A stretch of DNA of 64,000 nt from GCA-2746365 sp964651445 (GTDB taxonomy: Bacteria > Pseudomonadota > Gammaproteobacteria > SZUA-229): NCBI GenBank assembly GCA_964651445.1, contig CAZYYW010000001.1, positions 1 to 64,000 of the forward strand, given 5' to 3'. Of the stretch, positions 26,206-33,985 are shown piece by piece (within the stretch, counting starts at the first letter, position 1; each line of letters begins with the position of its first letter). The translations under genes were made by a program, and so were the position numbers. The notes beneath the pieces are model-generated. The model was not told the origin of the DNA. It did no database searches and saw nothing but the letters and a program-made list of their open reading frames with translations.

Positions 26206-27024
26206 ATGACGGTACACCATATTATCAAGCAGGAAATAGCACGTCAGCCTGACCTTCCGGTTTTACCCCCCGGCATATCTTCATTATTAAAAATGCTAAA
26301 CGACGATGATATTGGCTACAGCGAGCTTGCCGACAAACTTGAAAATTTTCCATCCATTGCAATAAAAATAGTCTCAACGGCCAATTCTGCCTGGGCATCA
26401 CCGGGTACGCCTATTACCACATTACGCAGTTGCTGCGCGCGCATTGGTGTCCCCGTGGTTCGCAGCATCGCCATTGCAATCGCGGTGGCGCAAATATTTG
26501 ACCCCAGTCGCTGCCCGGCATTTGATGCCAAAAAATATTGGTTAAGCGCCCTGTTAACTGCTGAAGCTGCACAGCTATGTGCAAAAGACAATAATGACGT
26601 CTGTTCCGACACCGCCCGATTAGCCGGGCTGCTGCATAACATTGGTTTGTTATGGCTGGCCACACAAAAACCCAAAGCAACAAGCAAAGCCATCAACTTT
26701 AAAAAAAGCAATGAAGCACTTTCGCTCGCTCACTGTATGGCACAGTATGTAGAAGTGGATTATTTTACTGCCGGTGGTTATCTAGCCTCCTTTCTCGAAC
26801 TGCCAGAACAATTGTCCGAGCTTATCGCCTGCCCCGCTTTAAATATAGTGCAGGATGACATCGCTATGCAGAATCATCACCGTGCCTTACAGCTCGCCAG
26901 CAGCGCACTAACGGCTAACAATACTGCTGAGCATGACGAAATAATAGAGGATCCCTGCTTTGATCCTCTAATGCATAAATTACCCGGTATCGAAACCATG
27001 GCGCGCAGCCTATTTTTTTCTTAA
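26206..27024 (+). CDS. HDOD domain protein
   Basis: A 272-residue cytosolic protein with one HDOD domain across about residues 10-215 (QPDLPVLPPGISSLLKMLNDDDIGYSELADKLENFPSIAIKIVSTANSAWAS; LAGLLHNIGLLWLA). HDOD domains resemble HD phosphohydrolases but usually lack the metal-binding His-Asp pair, and they act as signalling scaffolds. It starts three bases after the hybrid kinase stop, so the two are surely co-transcribed. It is clearly more divergent than the two HDOD genes near fliA. Confidence 0.85.
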   Translation: MTVHHIIKQEIARQPDLPVLPPGISSLLKMLNDDDIGYSELADKLENFPSIAIKIVSTANSAWASPGTPITTLRSCCARIGVPVVRSIAIAIAVAQIFDPSRCPAFDAKKYWLSALLTAEAAQLCAKDNNDVCSDTARLAGLLHNIGLLWLATQKPKATSKAINFKKSNEALSLAHCMAQYVEVDYFTAGGYLASFLELPEQLSELIACPALNIVQDDIAMQNHHRALQLASSALTANNTAEHDEIIEDPCFDPLMHKLPGIETMARSLFFS

Positions 27025-27060
27025 CAGCAACTCAGCTCTGCATAAGCCCATTGCTTATAT

Positions 27061-27085
27061 GAGACCTTTTCACGATACAGGTCTC
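27061..27085. terminator. Bidirectional hairpin between the HDOD gene and the ParB-like gene
   Basis: GAGACCT / AGGTCTC, seven base pairs with an 11-base loop. It lies between two convergent genes and overlaps the last base of the ParB-like gene. On the plus strand it is followed by TATATATCC only, so strength is uncertain. Confidence 0.45.
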
Positions 27086-27894
27086 TATATATCCGGAAGT
27101 GCCATCTTATCCAAAACACCCTGCAGAATATCCAGATTGCGATGATAATTGATAATCAGCACACCTTGATCTTCATTGATATCAACATGTGCGCCAAAGT
27201 GTTCGGTTAACCGGGTTTCAAGTGCCAACACATCAGCTGATTTTTTAACGGATGCAGACGGTTGTAACACCGGCTTATGTGCACGCATAGTTCTTGCCAC
27301 AGCTTCCGTTTGTTGAACCGTTAGATGCTCATCTTTGATTTGTTGTAATAAAAGTTGTTGTTGTTCCAATGGCAATCCAGCCATAATTTTTGCATGGCCA
27401 AAACCAATCATCGAACATTGTTTAATGTTGTCTAATAAGTGCTTTTCTATATTTAAAATTCGCATCAAATTACACACTTCAGAACGGCTTTTCCCAATCA
27501 ACGCGCCAGCCATTGTGAGGCTAATATTTTGTCTTTTAATACGCTGTTTTAATGCCAGCGCGCGGTCAATAAAATGCTCCTCAGTATTTATTAGATGTCC
27601 GTAATAGCCGTCAATTTCAGCAGAACTTAAATAATCCATATGTTTGACTGACACGGTTTGTTGTTGCAGCATCTGAGCTAGTAGCCAGATTTTTGGTGAG
27701 CCAAGAATTTCAAAACGTGCCGGAGAATGCGCTAAAGCACGGACATGAACGTCCTCATGCAAACCGTATAAACGCGCCCGCTCAAGTTCCTCCACGCTGA
27801 TTTCTGCTTGCGTTAAACGCTGGGTCCACAATCCCGTTTGAAGTAAGTCGACATCAATTGGCATAACCGTGAGTATAGCGCAGATTGTTTTCAT
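27085..27894 (-). CDS. Second ParB/KorB-like DNA-binding protein
   Basis: A 269-residue protein with the helix-turn-helix core of the ParB family (ALKQRIKRQNISLTMAGALIGKSRSEVCNLMRIL, about 110-143; IGFGHAKIMAGLPLEQQQLLLQQI, about 160-185). The region before it is too divergent to show the GERRxxA CTP motif of canonical ParB. The C-terminal part (VLALETRLTEHFGAHVDINEDQGVLIINYHRNLDILQGVLDKM) is the dimerisation domain found in chromosomal-type ParB. So this looks like a ParB relative with a lost or altered nucleotide-binding part. The first ATG (27894) lies inside a 20-bp palindrome; a second start at 27864 is possible. It is separate from the parAB pair next to it. Confidence 0.75.
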   Translation of the reverse strand: MKTICAILTVMPIDVDLLQTGLWTQRLTQAEISVEELERARLYGLHEDVHVRALAHSPARFEILGSPKIWLLAQMLQQQTVSVKHMDYLSSAEIDGYYGHLINTEEHFIDRALALKQRIKRQNISLTMAGALIGKSRSEVCNLMRILNIEKHLLDNIKQCSMIGFGHAKIMAGLPLEQQQLLLQQIKDEHLTVQQTEAVARTMRAHKPVLQPSASVKKSADVLALETRLTEHFGAHVDINEDQGVLIINYHRNLDILQGVLDKMALPDI

Positions 27895-27904
27895 ATGAAA
27901 ACAA
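27885..27904. promoter_or_regulatory. 20-bp perfect palindrome over the start of the ParB-like gene
   Basis: TTGTTTTCATATGAAAACAA. It resembles the general form of ParB-binding parS sites (TGTTtCACGTGaAACA), with CATATG in place of CACGTG. A further half-site TATGAAAAC follows at 27909-27917. It could be an autoregulatory operator or a partition site. Confidence 0.6.
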
Positions 27905-27977
27905 ATGGTATGAAAACTCTATCAAACGGCTGTTGTCACGTCTCATATAAAGCGTGCGAGGCTTCTTCACTGCCCTG

Positions 27978-27997
27978 TGTTTCTTCTATTAGAAACA
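27978..27997. repeat. Inverted repeat TGTTTCT / AGAAACA
   Basis: Seven-base arms with a six-base spacer, between parB and the ParB-like gene. The outer TGTTTC / GAAACA matches the ends of parS-type sites, but the spacing is wider. Confidence 0.45.
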
Positions 27998-28062
27998 ACT
28001 GACCGGCGAAAAATACTCAACGAATCCCGCATAAACTTATATATATCAATTAGATACAAAAC

Positions 28063-28079
28063 AATTCAACCGTTGAATT
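28063..28079. repeat. Palindrome AATTCAAC-C-GTTGAATT just after parB
   Basis: Eight-base arms around one central base, five bases after the parB stop. It may be a centromere element, since plasmid P1 has parS downstream of parB, or part of a weak terminator. Confidence 0.45.
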
Positions 28080-28083
28080 ATTT

Positions 28084-29043
28084 CTATTTAGCAAGAAAAC
28101 GAGTTAACGCCTTAATTACTGCAGTTTTGTCCGCCACTGCTGCCTTGCTCACCTTAATAGAAATTGCTCCGCTAGCCGATTGCTTTATCAACACCCCTTT
28201 AACATCACCCGCAACCGTGTACGTTTTTTCTACAGGCCGGCTCGAACCACTTTGCACGGCACTCTTACCGACAAAAACCAATGTTTTCATTACACTCAAT
28301 GTGCTGTCTGTCTGCCCTTTAAACTCACGCGCCTTTTCCAAAATCAATTTTTTTGACTTCGCTGATTTGTTCATCAAGGAACGCAACATGATCGCCTGTT
28401 TAACACTGATCTCAAATTTGTTTGGCAATACAGACGCAATCTCCGGCGCCATGTCTGCTATCGCCATCCAGTTGGACAATGTGCCCTCACCAATGTCATT
28501 TTCAAGACAATAATTTTTCTGGTTTCCAGCATAAATTTCAGAGATAACTTTTTTTGCATTCATCGCTTTTTCATACGCCGTTGTATCGTCACGTTCCTGA
28601 TTTTCACTGCGCATGATTTTATAGGCTTGTTTGTCATCGACGTCTATTAGCGCAATATGAATTTTCTTTGCGGGAAGATGAGAACAAGCCCAGAAACGTC
28701 GAGTGCCAATAATAATCTGATAGGCTTTTTTACCCGCGGGGTCACGCCGTGCAATGACAGCCTGTAATTGCGTATTTTTTTGTATATCATCAACAAGTGA
28801 TTTACAATTTTCCATACTGAGACCGTCATAAATACGGTCATTATATTTCCACAAACAGCAATCATCGGTCGAAACCGTTAGTTCTCGCAGCCCTGCCTCT
28901 GCCGCTTCATCCAGTACTGGATTCGGGTTCTGTGAGAGAAACGCCCTACCACGGCTGTGCAAACCTGTTTTATGACGCGGTTTGACATCGATGTTTTCCA
29001 GGTCAGCGCCTTCTGCAATATCGTTTATTCTTGTTCTAGCCAT
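28084..29043 (-). CDS. parB: Plasmid-type partition protein ParB
   Basis: A 319-residue ParB. The N-terminal CTPase-type domain has GTRRFWA (113-119, equivalent to GERRxxA) and ENQERDD (147-153, equivalent to ENxQRxD). Next is the HTH region (NDIGEGTLSNWMAIADMAPEIASVLPNKFEISVKQAIMLRSL, about 186-227). The C-terminal part is a plasmid-type dimerisation domain. It binds centromere sites and works with ParA to segregate the replicon. It starts 19 bases after parA with a GGAG ribosome site, in one operon. Confidence 0.88.
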   Translation of the reverse strand: MARTRINDIAEGADLENIDVKPRHKTGLHSRGRAFLSQNPNPVLDEAAEAGLRELTVSTDDCCLWKYNDRIYDGLSMENCKSLVDDIQKNTQLQAVIARRDPAGKKAYQIIIGTRRFWACSHLPAKKIHIALIDVDDKQAYKIMRSENQERDDTTAYEKAMNAKKVISEIYAGNQKNYCLENDIGEGTLSNWMAIADMAPEIASVLPNKFEISVKQAIMLRSLMNKSAKSKKLILEKAREFKGQTDSTLSVMKTLVFVGKSAVQSGSSRPVEKTYTVAGDVKGVLIKQSASGAISIKVSKAAVADKTAVIKALTRFLAK

Positions 29044-29062
29044 TGCTTTATCTCCGGTTTAT

Positions 29063-30244
29063 TTATGCTGTTTTTATTTTGTTTCTTATGCTCGGCCAGT
29101 TTTTCAGCAATTCATGCAACACTTCTTCGCACATCGCATCTACTGAAGCCATGGCGGATCTGAAGCTTTTATAACTGGTTGTCTGACCATGAACTTCGAA
29201 CAGCGTTTTAAATTCACTGGCAGCATTATCGATAGCGGTTGATTCATAGATAATACTCTCCAGCATGTATTCGTTACCAAAAATGCGACGGGCAAGTGCT
29301 AAAATATCATCTTCTGCGCGCGCATATTTCTCGTTGGTGTTGCGTTGTTTTTTCTTGGAAGTCACCAATTTAACGAAATCATATTCAATTTGCGTATCAT
29401 AATGGCCTTGAATTTCATCCAAAGTTTCATGCAACATATTAAAAAACTGTAACGAAGAGGTGAAATCCAACATTCTTGGTGGCATCGGCACTAACAAGCT
29501 GGTGGCTGCAACCAGAGCATTAATACTGAGCATGCCCAGTGCCGGTGGTGGGTCAATAATAATGACTTCAAAATCTTTTTTAATGCTTTCAATGCCTTCT
29601 GGCAAATACGAGTAAATCGGTCGTTGCGCATGGTTTGCTGCCACCATGTATTCCGCATTGTAAAGTTGCAAATTAGCTGGAATTAAACTCAGATTTTCGA
29701 TCATGGTGTCGCGTATAGCATAATGCATAGTCCGTTGCTCACCTTCAAAAAAGGGCAGCAAAGTATCATTGGCATCAATATCCATATCCGGGGTATAGCC
29801 AAATAAGGTCGTCGCTGAAGCCTGACTATCAAGATCAATTAGCAGTACACGAAAACCTCGAATCGCCAACCACTGCGAAAGATGAACCGCAATGCTGGTT
29901 TTACCCACGCCACCCTTAAAATTTTGCACCGCAAGCACTGCAGGGTCTTCACCCGCTTCTAGCCTCGGCATGGTATTAAAATGACGACGCGCCCGGTTGA
30001 TTTCTGATAATGAAAAACCACGCGCGTTGGAGGCGTCGCTACGGGTTGCTTCAATGGCACCCTGCTTCTCAGCATCTCGAATAGTGGTAGGATGTCGTCC
30101 AATAAGCCCCGACGCCTCACCTATTTTAAAAGATTTATTAAAACGTTTTTGACCATCCGGACTAAAAATATGCGTTTTAATATGTTTAATAATTTTGTCA
30201 GAACGCTGAACCAAATCAGCTAGCTCGTTTATGGAAACAGTCAT
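29063..30244 (-). CDS. parA: Plasmid-type partition ATPase ParA (type Ia)
   Basis: A 393-residue ParA with an N-terminal DNA-binding extension (about residues 1-100, including IGEASGLIGRHPTTIRDAEKQG, a MerR-like helix-turn-helix). The deviant Walker A is KGGVGKT (110-116), the Walker A' region is LLIDLDSQASAT, and the Walker B is IIIDPPPALG. The N-terminal HTH is the mark of type Ia proteins such as P1 ParA, which also repress their own operon. A palindrome and promoter elements just upstream (30297-30349) fit that. It is divergent from the rep gene. Confidence 0.92.
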   Translation of the reverse strand: MTVSINELADLVQRSDKIIKHIKTHIFSPDGQKRFNKSFKIGEASGLIGRHPTTIRDAEKQGAIEATRSDASNARGFSLSEINRARRHFNTMPRLEAGEDPAVLAVQNFKGGVGKTSIAVHLSQWLAIRGFRVLLIDLDSQASATTLFGYTPDMDIDANDTLLPFFEGEQRTMHYAIRDTMIENLSLIPANLQLYNAEYMVAANHAQRPIYSYLPEGIESIKKDFEVIIIDPPPALGMLSINALVAATSLLVPMPPRMLDFTSSLQFFNMLHETLDEIQGHYDTQIEYDFVKLVTSKKKQRNTNEKYARAEDDILALARRIFGNEYMLESIIYESTAIDNAASEFKTLFEVHGQTTSYKSFRSAMASVDAMCEEVLHELLKNWPSIRNKIKTA

Positions 30245-30296
30245 GACCCCTCACTTTTACGATTTGAAAATGGTATTTTGTATCGTTATACCTGTA

Positions 30297-30349
30297 GATA
30301 ACAAGTTATCTTTTGATTTTTATTATACATACTACTAAGATAATTCAAA
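30297..30349 (-). promoter_or_regulatory. parAB promoter and probable operator
   Basis: Minus strand: -35 TTTGAA (30344-30349) and -10 TATAAT (30322-30327), spacing 16. A GATAAC-AA-GTTATC palindrome (30297-30310) sits just downstream of the -10, where a repressor would block transcription. Confidence 0.55.
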
Positions 30350-30351
30350 TA

Positions 30352-30396
30352 CATTATTCGTTTTTCTTGACAATATATGGCATTATTCGGTATAAA
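30352..30396 (+). promoter_or_regulatory. Promoter of the replication initiator gene
   Basis: TTGACA (30367-30372), 18 bases, TATAAA (30391-30396). A CATTATTCG direct repeat (30352-30360 and 30381-30389) flanks the -35 and abuts the -10, and may be a repressor site. Confidence 0.6.
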
Positions 30397-30492
30397 TAGC
30401 GGATATAGAGCTGTTTTTCAGGATTAAAATAATAATAATTGCATAATTTGATTGCGACACACAAAAATCAAAACGTGCCGGAGGGTAGGATA

Positions 30493-31551
30493 GTGCCAAA
30501 TAAAGCCATGCAACGTGTACTCAAACGAGGCAAAGAAGCAGAACAACGCATTCAGCAGAGCAGGGCGCAAGTTGCCGAATTGCAACCAGAGACCATACAA
30601 CTAAAGCCTGAAACCAAGAAAGAAAGCCGCGCTCGTAATGGTATGACCAGCGAAAAAATAGTTGCGCTGGCAGAAAACGAAATCTACAAAAACGAACAGA
30701 TTGGCTTATTCGACGCAATACCTGTTTCCGAGCGAAAAGTTTTTCCAACCTTACTCACACGCATTCCTATCTTCATGCCCATCACTAAGGCCAAACAAAA
30801 AAAATTATTGGATGAAGATAATGCACTGCCATTTGAAACACCATTCGGCAAGGGAAAACGTTATGGTGCTAATTTAACCGTGTTTGATGAAGACGTACTT
30901 TACGCTTTGTCACGTTTATCCCATAAAAAACTAATCGGGCCGCACAATAACATGCCCATTAAAGTATCTAAGATTTACAAAGCCAATAAGAAAGGCAGCG
31001 TAAATGTCGATACCGTTGTTTGCACTGTCACCAATATTCTGGATGCCCTCAGCATGTCTAAAGGCGGAAAAATGCGTAAAGACGTTATCGATTCACTGGA
31101 ACGTTTAACCTCAACCACCTTGATTTTGTCACTCAAAAAAGAAGACCGTTACCTGGGTAAATGTGAAATAGGAAAACCCATTAAACTCGTCGATATTGAA
31201 TGGCAGTTGTATTCCACCGATGGCATTATTTATGCACAATTCTCACCGATAGTTACGTACTGGTTGGAAAGTGAATACACCTATATAGATTGGGAAAGCC
31301 GTCGTAAACTTAAAAATCGTCTGGCCAAAGCATTACATCGTTATCTAAGTTCTCAACCCAAAGATTTCTTTAAATTAAACAAACTTGACGACATTTCAGC
31401 CTCTATTGGTTACCACGCACGAAAATGTGACATGAAAAGTGCTTACAGCAAAGCCATTGATGAATTAATAAAAGTTGGATTTTTAATCGACGCCGAAATA
31501 CTGGGAACGGGCAGGGCGGATCCTTTTAGATTGTACGCCACTAGAAAGTAA
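30493..31551 (+). CDS. Plasmid-type replication initiator (RepA-like)
   Basis: A 352-residue initiator. The N-terminal region is basic. The central part (TPFGKGKRYGANLTVFDEDVLYALSRLSHKK, about 112-142) and the C-terminal winged helix (RRKLKNRLAKALHRYLSS, then DDISASIGYHARKCDMKSAYSKAIDELIKVGFL) match iteron-binding RepA proteins of broad-host-range type plasmids. The start is a GTG with GGAGGG eight bases upstream; a TTG 18 codons earlier lacks a ribosome site. Iterons, a DnaA box and an AT-rich region follow directly, and parAB is divergent upstream. This makes a full replicon core. I cannot place it in a named incompatibility group. Confidence 0.85.
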   Translation: MPNKAMQRVLKRGKEAEQRIQQSRAQVAELQPETIQLKPETKKESRARNGMTSEKIVALAENEIYKNEQIGLFDAIPVSERKVFPTLLTRIPIFMPITKAKQKKLLDEDNALPFETPFGKGKRYGANLTVFDEDVLYALSRLSHKKLIGPHNNMPIKVSKIYKANKKGSVNVDTVVCTVTNILDALSMSKGGKMRKDVIDSLERLTSTTLILSLKKEDRYLGKCEIGKPIKLVDIEWQLYSTDGIIYAQFSPIVTYWLESEYTYIDWESRRKLKNRLAKALHRYLSSQPKDFFKLNKLDDISASIGYHARKCDMKSAYSKAIDELIKVGFLIDAEILGTGRADPFRLYATRK

Positions 31552-31567
31552 AGTCTGAAAAAAGCAA

Positions 31568-31693
31568 CGTACTAAAATAGGTTTAAGGCTTCAGCAAAGC
31601 GGTATTATTACTCAAAAGCTGTGTACTAAAAACGGTTTTAGCGTTTTACAATACCGATATAAAACATAAAAAAACGTACTAATAACGGTTTTA
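31568..31693 (+). repeat. Three dispersed iterons
   Basis: Copies of about 19 bp at 31568-31586, 31622-31640 and 31675-31693 with consensus YGTACTAAAAACGGTTTTA. They are 53-54 bp apart, all in the same orientation as the tandem copies. Confidence 0.85.
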
Positions 31694-31794
31694 GTACTTA
31701 ACAAAGAAATGAAATAACATCGTCTATAACAACATTTCTTTATTAAATCGTTGATTTTTTTAGCTATTTTCAACATTGCTATAGTAAATAAAAT

Positions 31795-31803
31795 TTATCC
31801 ACA
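31795..31803 (+). promoter_or_regulatory. DnaA box
   Basis: TTATCCACA, a perfect match to the DnaA-box consensus, seven bases before the tandem iterons. Confidence 0.8.
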
Positions 31804-31809
31804 ATCGTG

Positions 31810-31916
31810 CGTACTAAATACGGTTGAACAGTGTACTAATGTCGGTTTTATAGCGTACTAACGATGGTTTTATTGCGTACTAAAAAGGGTTTAACAACGT
31901 ACTAAACACGGTTTAA
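31810..31916 (+). repeat. Five tandem iterons with a 22-bp period
   Basis: Copies start at 31810, 31832, 31854, 31876 and 31898, exactly 22 bp apart (two helical turns). The core is GTACTAA-N3-GGTTT. All face the same way, so the initiator molecules would line up on one side of the helix. Confidence 0.9.
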
Positions 31917-31978
31917 CAACAATAAGTAACAACTTAAGCTATTGATTTTATTGGTTTTATTGAACAGCTTTAAACCTT

Positions 31979-32017
31979 TAGTCTTGTATAGTCTTTATTA
32001 AGTCTTTCTTTAGTCAA
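31979..32017 (+). repeat. Helically phased AGTCTT repeats in the AT-rich part of the origin
   Basis: GTCTT occurs at 31981, 31991 and 32002, and GTCAA at 32013, at spacings of 10-11 bases. This is beside the iterons and could be the unwinding element or a host-factor site. Confidence 0.5.
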
Positions 32018-32079
32018 ACACAGTCAGTGTTTTATAAAAGACTTATACATAAAAAACAAACCAAGGGTGAAAGCACTTT

Positions 32080-32970
32080 TTATAAATAGTAATAAAGTTT
32101 TAATGACTCAGATAAAGGATGTGTTTTATCAATTTTGCCATCACGTGGTAAACGTATAATTTCATCCTGTTGCATTTTAAGTAAAGTTTGTTCTCCATTA
32201 TGAATAACAGAACCAATACGGGATGATTGTTCAATATTATAAGGGTACAAAATAGGTAAGTAGGCGGATACTTGATCTGGACGATTTTGGCGGCGCTGTC
32301 GATCGACATAACTAATATTTGCTCGAGTATGGCAGGCTCGCTGCCGATATCGCGCAACAAAACTATTAATCGGTAATTGTTGTAATTTTTCAATGGCCGT
32401 ATCGTTATTTCTTTTGGCTGCAAAAGCCAAAGCCTGCTTACGTGATAAGCGTTCAACTATATGACTACCTTTTGAAACAGTAAAACCTACCTTCAAGGGC
32501 ATTTCTGCCAAGACAATAATTTTACGGGTAGACTGTTTGATGTGAAGTTGACTCAAACCAGCAGCACCCAGTGCTTCACGTATGATCGGTGAACGTTTAA
32601 TTTCAGTAAAAGCACTGGCAACTAATTCATTACGGTCATTTTGTTTGAGATCTTTAATGGCTGTTTTTAAAGCAAACTTACAATGATTAACCTGTGTGAC
32701 ACATAATAGAGTATCGCGACTAGCCGCCATTAAACCAAAACGGGTAAATGATTCTTTTGGGTTGATACCTTTAACCAGCGTCAGTGCCTGGTAGATAGAA
32801 ATAATGGCGTCACTGGCACAAAGGGATTTTTCTTCATGGTATTGAATCCATGCGGGAAGGCCATTTTTTGCGTCTAGGCGTATGTGGCTTCCCAGTGTTT
32901 CTAAAACAGTAACCAATGCTTTATAAGCATCAATTATGGCTATGCGTTTTGCTGAAAGTAGAGTATTCAT
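32080..32970 (-). CDS. Probable Tus-like replication terminus-binding protein
   Basis: A 296-residue basic, soluble protein facing the origin. I read it as a divergent relative of E. coli Tus. The N-terminal helical part and length are alike. The segment MPLKVGFTVSKGSHIVERLSRKQALA (about 165-190) lines up with Tus [22 protein letters not shown]. The following basic beta region ends RRQNRPDQVSAYLPILYP, like Tus HACPTPLI. Tus binds Ter sites and stops forks from one side. Position next to an iteron origin fits a plasmid Ter protein. The match is by eye and moderate. If it is not Tus, it is an unknown DNA-binding protein. Rare codons or a frameshift were not seen. Confidence 0.55.
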   Translation of the reverse strand: MNTLLSAKRIAIIDAYKALVTVLETLGSHIRLDAKNGLPAWIQYHEEKSLCASDAIISIYQALTLVKGINPKESFTRFGLMAASRDTLLCVTQVNHCKFALKTAIKDLKQNDRNELVASAFTEIKRSPIIREALGAAGLSQLHIKQSTRKIIVLAEMPLKVGFTVSKGSHIVERLSRKQALAFAAKRNNDTAIEKLQQLPINSFVARYRQRACHTRANISYVDRQRRQNRPDQVSAYLPILYPYNIEQSSRIGSVIHNGEQTLLKMQQDEIIRLPRDGKIDKTHPLSESLKLYYYL

Positions 32971-32993
32971 TATTGCACCGAATATTTTATAGC

Positions 32994-33114
32994 GTATATT
33001 TATACATTCATAATATAGCGGAATAGTGAGTAAGTAAAGTCTTGTTATATCTTTAGTTTTTATGTTTTCAGATTTATTAATTAAGTGAGTATGTTTATGA
33101 ATGTATAAATATAC
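32994..33114. repeat. 20-bp perfect inverted repeat upstream of the Tus-like gene
   Basis: GTATATTTATACATTCATAA at 32994-33013 and its exact reverse complement at 33095-33114, 81 bases apart. The left arm lies 24 bases upstream of the Tus-like start, the right arm 113 bases before the next gene. Likely a protein-binding pair that controls one or both genes. Confidence 0.85.
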
Positions 33115-33227
33115 ATATTGTTACAATAGGGCATATCTCTTGCATGTTAGTATTAAGCTACACAACAAGAACTTAAACTAGTTTGACTATTTGATAGTGA
33201 GAACAACACTAATCTGCGTAACCTTAT

Positions 33228-33719
33228 ATGTACCATATGATTAAAACTTTACTCGCTGGCTTGTTATTTATTGGATGTTCATCCTCGGTACTGGCAACAG
33301 AGAAAGAGGTTTGGCAGTGCAAGGATTTACATACTACAAATAACGAAATTATTGTTACCGCAACTGCGTTTAAAACCTCTAATCACGGTCTTATCTCGGT
33401 AGCAGGTACGGAACAAACGGCACACTATGAAGTCGCTGGTTTCAACCGGCAGTGGAAATTTGGTAGTAAATCTACGGATAATTCATTTAAGTATTTATTC
33501 AGAATAAACCCTAACGGTGTCGCACATTATTTTGATATCTCTGATACAAAGGAAGGGGAGAGTATTGAATCTGAGATGGTTTTAATTTGCAACCAAACAG
33601 GATCTGCCTGGTCAACTAATGTACGCAGTAAACCACGTGATTCACACCGAGATTCTGTGAACTCTATTAACGCTGTGCCCTGCTTACCAGGATTACTGGT
33701 AATAAACTATAGTGAATAA
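33228..33719 (+). CDS. Hypothetical secreted protein
   Basis: A 163-residue protein with an N-terminal signal peptide (MIKTLLAGLLFIGCSSSVLA, after a three-residue extension if the first ATG is used). The mature part begins TEKEVWQCKDL and is rich in polar beta-type sequence, with three Cys residues after the signal. I do not recognise the family. The ATG three codons later (33237) gives a more standard signal peptide; neither has a clear ribosome site. The ending (VPCLPGLLVINYSE) is hydrophobic and could reflect a frameshifted tail. Confidence 0.6.
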   Translation: MYHMIKTLLAGLLFIGCSSSVLATEKEVWQCKDLHTTNNEIIVTATAFKTSNHGLISVAGTEQTAHYEVAGFNRQWKFGSKSTDNSFKYLFRINPNGVAHYFDISDTKEGESIESEMVLICNQTGSAWSTNVRSKPRDSHRDSVNSINAVPCLPGLLVINYSE

Positions 33720-33935
33720 TTAAAGGGCAACTTAAATATTTTTCTCTAGTTTTGAACCTACATGTTATAGTTTTTCCCTGCCATACAAATACTCTTTGTA
33801 GTGGAAGTCGTTACTAATTTAAAATAATTATGACACTAATTCGTACTTCTATAAATACGGACGATGATGTGACTTACACAAATAATGACCGCTCTGTATT
33901 GCTGCATCACTCTACATTGCAGGTGTTGGCACAAT

Positions 33936-33966
33936 CGTTATAGCGTTATATAATCGCGTTATGTAA
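33936..33966. promoter_or_regulatory. Possible Zur-type operator
   Basis: Three GTTAT-type repeats around a TTATATAA palindrome, 20 bases upstream of the metal-locus genes. Gammaproteobacterial Zur boxes have GTTATA / TATAAC halves. The match is partial, so this is tentative. Confidence 0.35.
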
Positions 33967-33985
33967 TTAGCATAAAATCATATAA

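Larger units (their letters stand above)
31552..32079. other. Replication origin (oriV) with iterons, DnaA box and AT-rich region
   Basis: About 530 bases with no gene. Left to right it holds three dispersed iterons, a perfect DnaA box, five tandem iterons, and an AT-rich stretch with phased AGTCTT-like repeats. This is the layout of an iteron-controlled origin directly downstream of its initiator gene. Confidence 0.88.

Noticed and set aside
32100..32456. 118-codon minus frame inside the Tus-like gene
   Set aside because: Overlaps the longer frame fully and has no independent start signal.
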